From Ricinus communis (Eukaryota > Streptophyta > Magnoliopsida > Malpighiales > Euphorbiaceae), in NCBI RefSeq assembly GCF_019578655.1, contig NC_063264.1, forward strand, positions 992,001 to 1,056,000: DNA of 64,000 bases, given 5' to 3'. Positions 39,130 to 48,131 of this stretch are shown piece by piece. A program made the translations under genes and the position numbers. The notes beneath the pieces were generated by a model. The model was not told the origin of the DNA. It was given only the letters and a program-made list of their open reading frames with translations, and did no database searches. Each line of letters starts with the position of its first letter. Within the stretch, counting starts at the first letter, position 1.

Positions 39130-40670
39130 CTTCTATTTTTCTTACCTATAACTCACGGTCGAGCAGTCATTAATCAGTGGCCAAACTATGTCTAATAAGT
39201 TATAGCATGAAATAACCAACCTAATAAATTTAGCTGCTACCAATCAAACGATAGAAGAGCGTGTTGCACATCTGAGCAGTTTGAGGTAATTAAAAAGAAT
39301 TTTGGCATTACGACTGCTTCCCTTTCCGGCAGTGCCATTTTCAAGAGAATAACAAAACCTCGTCACCTTTAATTCGGCAGTCTAGTTAGTGTTATATAAC
39401 AAATCAATGATCATCTTTCTGAATAATCCCAAAAGTTTATATATATTATTATTTTTTGAAATATCAAAGGAATATAAAACTATAATGTATCAAGAATGTT
39501 GATATTAATAATTTATTACAATACCTAATTTGGAAATGGGATGAATCATTGTAAGGCGCATTATTATTGACTTTATGGTATGATAGATTAATAGGTGATA
39601 ATACAACACTTTTCATATAGATATATATGGCAAGCCAAAAGATCAATTCAAGATTTGTTTTGGTGCCAATAGCCTGCTTGATTACGTAGACAGGTGTGTG
39701 TATCTCTATTTGACCAAAATCTAAAATATAGTTATTATCACCTCATTTGTATTTTAAAAGCTGGGGATAGGTATGCATATCACCATGGCTATATCCCGAT
39801 TAGGCCAACTTGAACTAGCCCGATTAAAATTAGAACTAATCCAATCCTAATTTATAAAGAGAGTTACTCCAGATTTGGTTCCCTCCTTGGGTAATCTAAA
39901 CAAAAATCATTTTAACATTTTATATTCCGAACTGAATAAAATTAAAATCAAATTGAAATTGTTCAATTTTTAACCAAAATGAAAACCATATTTACCAATG
40001 TATTTAGTTCCAACTCCATCATAAAATGAAATTAAACCGACTAATTCGGTTTTGAATTGCGGTATTATCTATTTTTCTTTTTTGACAATATATAAATATT
40101 TATTTATTATGAATAAGATTGGATTCAAGTGTTACCCTCCACTTCAATTGGATTTTATTTTCTGCCGGTCGGATTATCTTTTGCCAATTGGATATCATAA
40201 TTTTGATTGTCGATTTCATTTTACAAATTTTTCCAATTCTATCTGTATCATTATTTCACACATATCAATCCAAAAGAATTCTTTCATATATCATTTCATC
40301 ATTTAATTTCATATTGATTAATTTAAATTATCAAAGTTATACTTTTTTTTCATCGAAATTATAAAGTTGTAATTAACGTCATACATATTTCAATTCAATC
40401 AAAATATTACCAACCCAAATCAAAACCACTTTAATTCTATTTGCTTTTGTATCACCAAAAAGTCTTAAACTTGAAGAAATAATGGCCACTGCGAATAACA
40501 ACTCATTATACACATAGAACAAGAGGGATTAGCCACGCTTATTATTTAAGAAAAAATACCCATTTTCTACCATAATTAAACTTGGAAGCCACAACTTTGC
40601 TCACATTTCACATGATAGCGGTGGACGGGTCCAGTCCACAGAATTGGTATCGGATTCTAGTTATAAACGG
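39130..40670. other. Intergenic region
   Basis: No gene seen. From about 39780 to 40440 the sequence is rich in degenerate AATTGAAAT/CCGATTAAAATT motifs that look like decayed repetitive DNA, but I could not define ends or a coding domain. Confidence 0.5.
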
Positions 40671-40676
40671 AGCCCA

Positions 40677-40709
40677 TCTCTCTCTCTCTCTCTCTCTCTG
40701 CCTATAAAA
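40677..40709 (+). promoter_or_regulatory. Pyrimidine patch and TATA box of MIR403
   Basis: A (TC)n run at 40677-40699 is followed immediately by TATAAAA at 40703-40709. A start of transcription would be expected about 30 bases on, near 40735, ahead of the miR403 hairpin at 40783. CT patches beside a TATA box are typical of plant Pol II promoters, including MIR genes. It is about 310 bases from the SLD5 ATG, so the same promoter could also produce SLD5 mRNA with the hairpin in its leader. Confidence 0.6.
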
Positions 40710-40780
40710 GGGCATAACTAAATCTAGGCACCTGCTCTGCGAATCTAGTCCAATTTTAATATTTTTCCCCAAATAGAAAG

Positions 40781-40900
40781 ATGAGACGTATCTCTAGTTT
40801 GTGCGTGAATCGAGCCCCATCATCAAGGCCGTTCATTTTGAGGCCCCACGAATCCAATGGTGTTAGATTCACGCACAAACTCGTGATCTGTCTCCTCTAA
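40781..40900 (+). other. 39-codon open frame running through the miR403 hairpin
   Basis: An ATG at 40781 opens a frame of 39 codons (MRRISSLCVNRAPSS...) that passes through both hairpin arms and stops with TAA at 40898-40900. If the SLD5 mRNA starts at the TATA box at 40703 it would be an upstream open frame; if the pri-miRNA is translated it could be a miPEP-like peptide. There is no evidence for translation and chance is a fair explanation. Confidence 0.2.
40783..40894 (+). ncRNA. MIR403: MIR403 precursor hairpin
   Basis: Bases 40863-40883 equal the conserved plant miR403-3p as I recall it (21 nt, beginning TTAGATTCACGC). The opposite arm, 40796-40811, pairs perfectly with 40866-40881 over 16 bases. 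The helix continues outward with small loops to GAGAC (40783-40787) paired to GTCTC (40890-40894), with a loop of 54 bases between the arms. The expected star strand is 40796-40816, leaving 2-nt 3' overhangs. In eudicots miR403 directs cleavage of AGO2 (and AGO3) mRNA and is held in check by AGO1, linking it to antiviral silencing. The hairpin ends 126 bases before the SLD5 start codon on the same strand. Confidence 0.93.
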
Positions 40901-41020
40901 ACACACATTACACTTCATTTTGCCGCCACTCCTATTTCTAATTCTACGATTTTCCCTCTCAAATTAGTGATAAGAAATAATAAAGATCGAGATAGAGCAA
41001 GCGAGTAGTAATCAGATCAG

Positions 41021-43915
41021 ATGGCTAATACTGGATCTGGAGAGGGATCAATGAGTGCGACCTTGATGGATGATTACGAAACGCTGATTTCTACGACTGA
41101 TGTTGAGCTCTTGAAAAGAGCGTGGCGTAATGAGAAAGCTGCACCAGAGATTCTTCAGTACGAAGCTTCTTTAGTTCAGAGAATTAAAGAGCAGATTGAA
41201 TTGGCGGTATTGTTTTTTTCTCTAAACCCTAACTTTCTGTCTGTTTACCGAAGAAGAAAATAAAATTATAGTAGGAGAAGAAATTACACTTTAACCGTAT
41301 CCTCTCTGCTCTGTTTCACTGTTTTGTTACTTTCGAGCAATTTAATGGCCAATTGTTTTATTGAAGCAATATGCTAGTTTTTGTTCTTTTCTTTTCTGCT
41401 GATGAAATTAATTAATATAGGTTGGTGTCTGTTAGGATTAAGGAGTGTGAAAATAACTGGTGTTCAATTAAATATGCCTTTTCTTTTAATTTATCTGGTA
41501 TAATACTTTATGCTTAAATTTTAATACCAAATTGATGTATGTTTTCTGAAGGAACAAAATGTGGAGATATTTGAAACGGATGGTATAGATCCCCTGACTG
41601 TGTCGCTTTACCAAATGGACCTAGACAGGGCTCAGTTCTTATTGAGATCGTATCTCCGGGTTCGCCTCCAAAAGGTTGCTACAAATTTTAACAATTTTTT
41701 TGGGTTAAAAAATTACATTAAAATTTCATGGAGCTACTTGTTAATGATGTAAATTTATTGCAGATTGAGGAGTACTTATTCCACATTTTAGGAAATGATG
41801 CCCATCGAAACCGGCTTTCTGACCAGGAGCAAATCTTTGCAGAAAGGTGAAGGTGTTATTTTATTTACCTCATTTGTACGATGTAGTAGAATTTGCTTGC
41901 AGGTTATTGATTAAGATTACTGATTGTGAAATTCACTGCCTGATTATAGGTGTGAGAATGATCTCAGAAACCATCTTGATGAAACTGTTCTTGCAAAATT
42001 GCCTGATAATTACCAGTCTACACTCAGACAATCCATAACAAGTGAAGAGGATGACATGGGTAATTTTTAAACTTTTGGTATTATGTGTTTGGTTGCCAAA
42101 GCTATTAGTTCTTTTTACTACTTATATTGTGGAGTTGATTGTATATTGAACAGAAGAAATATGTTGAATCCTTTTTAAATTATATAGTTGAGTGCAAGGT
42201 AACTTCATTTAAGAAATAACTAGTTTCTGCAGTAATGAAACGTTGGTGCGTGTTAGGTGTTGGTTCAAGAATTGGCACGTACATGTTTTTTTTTTTGAAG
42301 ATTTTGTTATAGATTGTGCATAGAATATTTAAAGGCGTGCAGAGATGCTTTCCTTTCCTTACTGTGCTTATAGTATGATACTGCGCTTTAGATACTGCTC
42401 TGTTGAGCTTTATGTTGAAATTTAGTACTGTGACCTTTTCTGCTCTTAGCATGATATGGGGGATGCAGAACATACTGCTCAACCTCTAAATATCTAATGC
42501 TTGCTTAGAGTTGACAGTTGCACTAAGTTATGGAAATGTGTGATGATGATCCAGTCAGATTATGCTTGAAATGAACTTGTTAAGCCGATCCTAGGAGCCT
42601 TACTTCTGTGTACAATGATGGTTCTTGAGATGTGTCTTGTACATTATTATCATCCAAGACAATCGCGTTGTGGACTATGATTAACCGTTTGGGATTTTCA
42701 GGCAGGAATGTTTTTGTGTTCTGCTGAGCATTTTGAATACTTTGGAGAACATTGTGCTTTAGTGCCTGTCATTTTGAGTAGATTATGATCTCCAAGTAAT
42801 TTGTGAGGTCTTATTTATTTATTATTATACGTCATCTTTAGGAGAATCTCTTTGTGGACCAATTTATTTCAATTGGAACTTTCAATTGTTTATGACAAAA
42901 GAAGGAATCCAAGCATATCCTACCTTTATACTCACCACCCAATAATTTTGTTGTGAGCTTATCCTGTGATGATGATTCCAATTTAGTCAGAGTGAAATCT
43001 TGAACCATACTTGTTAATTAGCTGCGGAACCTTGCAGTTGCACTTTGTTCAGTGGAAATGTGGAATAGCTAAGCAACTTGAGGCATTTCTTTTTTGTTGA
43101 AGTTGTCATCACTCAAGAAGTGCATATGCTGCGAGATCTTAAGTCTCACACATAGTGGAAAGGCATCTAGAATATTTGATTTTCTATGTTGAAGGCATTT
43201 CTGTTTCATTTAATTCTTGTAAGTAGATTTTTGATAAGCTGCATCTAAATTATCTTGTATTATCCGATAGCTTTTGCATTAAATTTCACCTTGGTCATTG
43301 GGTTATTAGGTTAATACCATTTTGTTTCTAAAATGAGTTTGGAACTGTATTTATTGCTACACATTATCAGTAGCGCTTTTGGAGTTTCTTTCTTTGTGCT
43401 CTATTGATCTTGTTGAAATGGCATCTTAATCAACATAGCAAAGTTTTTCTAGCTTATAGAAAAGGATGTCTGTTAGACCGCCACAAGGTTCAAGAATTGG
43501 CCCATCCCTCCTTTTACTTGGTTTATTAGCCATGTATGAGTTCTTATGGGAAATACTATGCCATATTATTTTTAAGTGAACTTTGCACCAGAAAAATTAT
43601 ATGTTTATAATTTCTCTAATACGTTCTACAGTGCCAGCACCACGGCTAGACACATTTGTTATTTGCAAAGCCAGGCAGTATCTCTCCGGCATGGACTTTG
43701 AACCTGAGTACAGGTAAATGTCTGATTGGAGGCCAATCGTTTCATTCCTCCATTCACTGTATTATCTTGAGATGAGAAGTAAAGAGAATGACTCTGTTGA
43801 ATGTATCTATTGTGGCAGTATGGAAATCACAGAGATGGAACGTGATCTACTTACATTTGTATGTTACAAGTTCATAAAGAAGCCATTGGAGAAGGGGAAA
43901 ATAGATTTGGTGTAA
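41021..43915 (+). CDS. SLD5: GINS complex subunit SLD5
   Basis: Six exons (41021-41206, 41552-41674, 41764-41846, 41950-42059, 43632-43713, 43819-43915) join in frame to 226 residues, close to the family's usual length of about 220. All introns are GT-AG; intron 4 is about 1.6 kb. The sequence carries the SLD5 hallmarks: an acidic N terminus (LMDDYETLISTTDVELLKRA), a helical A-domain (IDPLTVSLYQMDLDRAQFLL, RSYLRVRLQKIEEYLFHIL, ENDLRNHLDETVLAKLPDNY) and a small C-terminal B-domain ending DLLTFVCYKFIKKPLEKGKI. SLD5, with PSF1-3, forms the GINS tetramer, which joins CDC45 and MCM2-7 in the nuclear CMG replicative helicase. It should be expressed in dividing cells. MIR403 lies just upstream on the same strand. 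Confidence 0.95.
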
Positions 43916-44675
43916 AGCGAAGTTACAAATGGCATTAGGTCTCTCCTTGAAAAGATCGTATCACGTTAGTTAGGAGTGTAAATGGAGCTGTTAAGCACGC
44001 ACTTCAAATTGTATGGCTTCTATCATGTAAACGCTTTTTGAAAGTCTAATGGTTTGTGAGGGCTCAGGCGATCTTTTCTTTTTTTTGGTTGGCAATAGTT
44101 CAAGATTGGGGATTAGACCTGATTCTGTGCTAATGTTAGTTTCGAGCCGGTTCATGAAAATCATAACTTTTTAGTTTTATTGATGTTCATATATTCGTAA
44201 TATTATATTTTTTTTGAACAAAAAAGTCAGGCTGATATTTGCTATTGGCTTGTTTTCACCAGAAAGGTTGCGTGTTGGAGAACTTTCGCTTGGTATTCAT
44301 ACCCGATGAATTACCAAAAGCAGTGATCAATGTTGCATACTACCCCAAAGAAATAAGAGCCTGTATTAAAAGAGGGATTGCAGACCACAAAATTATCCAA
44401 TATTTTTGGACCAACACAAAAAGACGAATACAAAAGTACAGGCGAATAAAGCTGGCAAAATCTTAATTAGAAATAGGACAAATCATTTTAAGTCGTCCAG
44501 TACCATAAAACAATCTTCAATTTAATTCTTCATTCAAAAGAACATAATACTGTTCATCTTAATAAATAGCATCCGTCCATTATTGACTAAATAAAAAGAG
44601 AATAAAAACAAGAAGTAGACGGAGCAAATTACAGAAAGACCAAAGACTTGTTGCAAATAAATCGACCATACAAAA

Positions 44676-45188
44676 TTAAAGATCAAAACACAAAATCTTA
44701 ATCAAATCATCAAAAGATACACAATCTTTTTTATTGCCGCCACTACTAGAACCTAACTTAATCATAGCCTTAATATCTTCGTCATTAGCATCAAAACCAG
44801 CTAATTGCATATAACTTTTCAAATCATCATGACTTAATTTCCCATCCCCATCTTTATCCATAACCTTAAAAACATCTTCCAAAACTCCATTGCAGCAACT
44901 CCTTTTCTTTTTATTGACATCATTACCGTCCAAAACACGCTCAAATTCATCGTACTCCACGAAACCATCCTTGTTAAAGTCAGCTACGGACATCATGGAC
45001 CCTATAACATCATCATCGCCATCATCTCCGACGCCGCCGTTCTGTATTCCAGCGTAAAACATTCGAAGATCTTCTTTGCTAATCTTGCCATCGCGGTCTG
45101 CATCAAGAACATCGAATGCTGTCCTGAAATGTAGCCCCGACGACGCCGTTTTTGTGTTTGATGCTATACTTCTGCCAGACGGACACAT
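44676..45188 (-). CDS. CP1: EF-hand calcium-binding protein, CP1-like
   Basis: Intronless, 170 residues, with the family start MCPSGR. Three canonical EF-hand loops are visible: residues 29-40 (DADRDGKISKED), 70-81 (DFNKDGFVEYDE) and 111-122 (DKDGDGKLSHDD). The fourth site near 150-160 (GGNKKDCVSFDD) lacks the acidic loop start and probably does not bind calcium. Overall order and the blocks MMSVAD.NKDGFVE and VFKVMDKDGDG.LS match Arabidopsis CP1, reported there as a salt-induced calcium-binding protein (from memory). It should act as a cytosolic calcium sensor of the calmodulin-like type, with unknown targets. Upstream TATA and ABRE-like motifs suit stress induction. The alternative name would simply be a CML protein. 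Confidence 0.92.
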   Translation of the reverse strand: MCPSGRSIASNTKTASSGLHFRTAFDVLDADRDGKISKEDLRMFYAGIQNGGVGDDGDDDVIGSMMSVADFNKDGFVEYDEFERVLDGNDVNKKKRSCCNGVLEDVFKVMDKDGDGKLSHDDLKSYMQLAGFDANDEDIKAMIKLGSSSGGNKKDCVSFDDLIKILCFDL

Positions 45189-45264
45189 CTTTCTTTCTTT
45201 TCTAATTTTCCTTCCTTTCCAAATTACTAGGAAGTGTTACACAGCGAAAAGAGGTTTCGTTTGG

Positions 45265-45333
45265 TATATATAGTCGGGGGGGAGAGAACAGGGTCCGAGC
45301 GAATATAGGGGTCCACTGCAATACGAACACGTG
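45265..45333 (-). promoter_or_regulatory. CP1-like promoter: TATA box and CACGTG
   Basis: TATATATA at 45265-45272 lies 77 bases before the start codon, and a perfect G-box/ABRE core CACGTG is at 45328-45333. Further ACGT cores follow at about 45370 (CCACGTAG), 45390 and 45410 (TGACGTAAG). Several ACGT motifs close to a TATA box suggest ABA or stress control through bZIP factors; this is inferred. Confidence 0.55.
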
Positions 45334-45419
45334 ATTCGGTTGACAAGCTCAACGAGTCTAAGGTAATGCCACGTAGGATAAAAGTGTTACGTATGTGGTG
45401 ACGTAAGGTAATTTTGTAT

Positions 45420-46640
45420 GAAACTGGCTGTTTGGTTGTGGAAGTAGTCCGGTCCCCACTTCTGTTGACCGGTAGATTTGTTAATATTTTGCTGAGAAAT
45501 CCTTAGAATTTTCGAGAATTATGGCACCGACTTCCTTTCTATTTGCTATAGGAAAATGATTATTGTGTTTGTTTGTTGTAGGCTATAATTAGCGATTTTT
45601 CTGACTTACTCCTGGTATCATTAACTTATCAAATAATTGCTTTCAAAAGAAAACCTATAAAATTAAATTATTAAATCATTATAAATATAAACATAAACAT
45701 AAAACCCCTTATAAAATACACTAATTATTGTAGACATGGTGTTTTTCTTTTTCCTATCAAACATGGAATTCAATGTCTTGCTGCTCAATCTATTTTCAGT
45801 GCGGTTGGTTATATTATTGTCAATTAATTAATTATTATTATCAATGGATTAGTTACATTTTTGTAATAAAAGGACCACTACTTTTTATTTTTCCTTCACA
45901 GCAGTAACATTTTTAGCAATGAAGTATTTTAATTATTCTATGGAGTAAAAAAATAAAAGAAAAAAGAAGAGCGCGATCTTCAATTCTCATTGGGCTGTCC
46001 TTTCTTTTTCTAAATTCTAAGTCCAAATGAATTGGAGTGGAAAATTAATGTGAAAACACAGTTGAGGGTAGTTTTCAAGCTGCCGAGTTGATGGGAGAGT
46101 ATTGACACGGATATGCAAGTCAGCCTCATAAGACAACTCAATAATATTAACCATTAGAATAATTTGACTCTTTTATGATAGACTGCAAAAATTCTAGGGA
46201 CCATTTATTTATATTCACAGAACTATTTACTTAATCCAGTAATATAGGAATATCAAAACACATGGTTTAGAAAGAAGAAAGAAAAGAAGAAATATTAAAA
46301 CACCTTTTATCATTGTTAGAAAATTAGATAACACAGTGAGTATCTTATTGTCCATTTCCTCACCCATTAACTTATTCTCTCTATCACAGAATTAATTCCT
46401 TTTGTACAGTATGACACCTATAGCAGTAATTCCCTTTTCAACCTCATAAGATTCTCAGAGCCACTTGTATAAAATATTATATATTTTTATGATAGCTTTT
46501 ATTTACTTATTTATTTATTTTACTAACTGTGATCTATAAGTTATATTACTTCGATTTCTTGGCTGATTAAGTTTGTCTTAGTTGATAGTAAAACACAACT
46601 TAAGCCAAGCTGCTAAAGCTTGGCTCTAGTTTGCAGGATT
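45420..46640. other. Intergenic region
   Basis: AT-rich sequence between the CP1-like promoter and the snoRNA promoter. I see no gene or defined repeat. Confidence 0.6.
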
Positions 46641-46647
46641 ACCTTAT

Positions 46648-46840
46648 TGGGCCAACTTGTTTATACGAATGAACTTTGTTGTGGGCTGACTTATTGGGCT
46701 CATCTGCACCAAATTTGGACTCGACTTAAAGCAATATACCTGTAAAATGCAATGGGAGTTTCGAAGACCGAGGTGTTTTTAGTAATTTAATACCACAATT
46801 GGGCAAAACCCTACTTAAACCTAAATTCCACTATATATAA
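46648..46840 (+). promoter_or_regulatory. Site II / telo-box / TATA promoter of the snoRNA locus
   Basis: TGGGCC at 46648-46653, TGGGCT at 46682-46687 and 46695-46700, a telo-box AAACCCTA at 46806-46813 and a TATA box (CTATATATAA) at 46831-46840 follow each other in this order. Site II plus telo-box is the combination described for plant snoRNA and ribosomal protein gene promoters. No ribosomal protein frame follows, whereas a box C/D snoRNA does, so I assign the promoter to the RNA locus. Confidence 0.7.
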
Positions 46841-47254
46841 GCTCCTCCTCCTCACCTAAAAGCTGATCAAATCATATTACAGTTGCTTCTCTTTGCATCT
46901 CGTTCTCCCTTCTCTTTTCTTTTACGCTGCTGTTTTTATTTAATCTTTTTTTATCTATTTGGTTTTCATAAAATCAGATATAGATTCAGTTTAGAGACGC
47001 CTCTCCATAAAACCCTTGAATCAGGTTTTTTGCGATGCGTCTGTTTTTGGGGTTTTATGAAATCAGTTTTATCTAAAGAGGCTAAGATTGTTATGCAGGA
47101 GTTGAGTCACTTCGCCTTCGTAGTCCACAGGCTCAGTGAATTATATACTGCAATATTCTTCCAAATCCATTTTGTTCTTAACATTTTGGCTTTTTTGTTG
47201 TTATTGTGTTTGTTTACATATCGATTTTATATTATTTTTTGAATATTGGAGAAT

Positions 47255-47337
47255 GGGCTCCGATGATGGCATGGAATCTTTGAGACCTGACGTTATCTAA
47301 TTTGATGACAAATATAAGCATAATTTCTGAGGACCCC
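47255..47337 (+). ncRNA. Box C/D snoRNA predicted to guide 18S rRNA C38 methylation
   Basis: The terminal stem GGGCTCC (47255-47261) / GGACCCC (47331-47337) has one mismatch. Boxes follow in order: C (GATGATG, 47262-47268, first T of the consensus replaced), D' CTGA (47287-47290), C' TGATGAC (47303-47309) and D CTGA (47327-47330). The 12 bases before D' (47275-47286, AATCTTTGAGAC) are perfectly complementary to GTCTCAAAGATT near the 5' end of plant 18S rRNA. The base paired five nucleotides upstream of D' is C38 in Arabidopsis numbering, counted from remembered sequence. I see no good target for the guide before box D. It lies about 400 bases downstream of a snoRNA-type promoter. Cm38 is a known plant 18S site as I recall. 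Confidence 0.82.
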
Positions 47338-47425
47338 ATAGATTATAAATCAAAGTTTTGTTTTGTTTTGTATTAAGAAATAATACTGTTTTGTGGGAGA
47401 GAATTGCATAAATTTGAAGTTTCTT

Positions 47426-47530
47426 TGAAGATGATGAAAATGCACTGGGCTCTGAGCAGGCTGTTGACAGCAGCTATAGCTTATTTGATGCACAATTGCA
47501 GCCTAGAAAGCTATGTCTGATCACATTTAT
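47426..47530 (+). ncRNA. Possible second snoRNA in the same transcript
   Basis: About 90 bases after the first snoRNA, a consensus box C (ATGATGA, 47431-47437), CTGA at 47452-47455, TGATG at 47486-47490 and CTGA at 47517-47520 are in C/D order, but no convincing terminal stem or rRNA guide is apparent. The same stretch could instead be the end of an H/ACA RNA: ACAGCA (47467-47472) as H box, a hairpin with ATAGCTT (47476-47482) paired to AAGCTAT (47508-47514), then ACA at 47523-47525. Either reading is tentative. Confidence 0.3.
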
Positions 47531-47580
47531 TTAACCTTTTTGTTTTCTTTTTTCTAAATTTGGGTTTCGTAAAGACCCAA

Positions 47581-48131
47581 TTATTGAACTTCGAATGAAA
47601 ATCTTTCTTTTAAAATATTCTTCCAACCATAAGCTGCCGAGAACATAGCTGCTTTCAGGCGATGAGACGAACCGATCCATTTGCTGGCGGGCATGTAACC
47701 TGAATCTTGACCGTACATCCTAACGATGATAATTAATGAATGAAAAGAAAAAGAAAATCTAACGATCAAGATTTTAATCTCATTTTTAAACATAAATTTA
47801 CGTTATAGTCAATACTTGCATAGAATACCCCATAATCAGTGTGAATTGGTTATATAACGGATGCATTCATGTTTTGGGATTAGGTTTAGCAAAAATTAGC
47901 CAAATTACGTTCATAAGCAAATCCAATATCATGGTTTTCGCAAGAGAAGAAAAAGGAGTACTAAAATTTGGTTTCTGGTAAAATCTCTAATCTATGTTAC
48001 TGTACTAATTATTACAAAGGAAAGTCAAAATTCCCTCTCTAACATTTTATTTTCCTGTATAGGCTAGTTTTTCCACTCCATTCGAAAAGCCAAAATTAGC
48101 CTGAGTGCAGTTAATGGATTGGTCAGCCCCA
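47581..48131. other. Spacer and probable 3' UTR of the 808-residue membrane protein gene
   Basis: No gene of its own. The part next to 48131 is likely 3' UTR of the minus-strand gene, converging on the snoRNA locus. Confidence 0.5.

Noticed and set aside
40910..40935. E2F-like site (TTTTGCCGCC) in front of SLD5
   Set aside because: It differs from the TTTSSCGC consensus, so I do not call it although E2F control of a replication gene would be plausible.
42535..42990. TGATGATGA motifs in SLD5 intron 4 as box C of intronic snoRNAs
   Set aside because: No box D CTGA at suitable distance and no terminal stems.
44239..44466. 75-codon plus-strand frame after SLD5
   Set aside because: Lacks homology and lies in the SLD5 3' flank between two convergent genes.
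46883..47242. 119-codon plus-strand frame downstream of a TATA box
   Set aside because: It is Phe/Leu-rich, has no homology, and the promoter type and following snoRNA give a better explanation of the locus.
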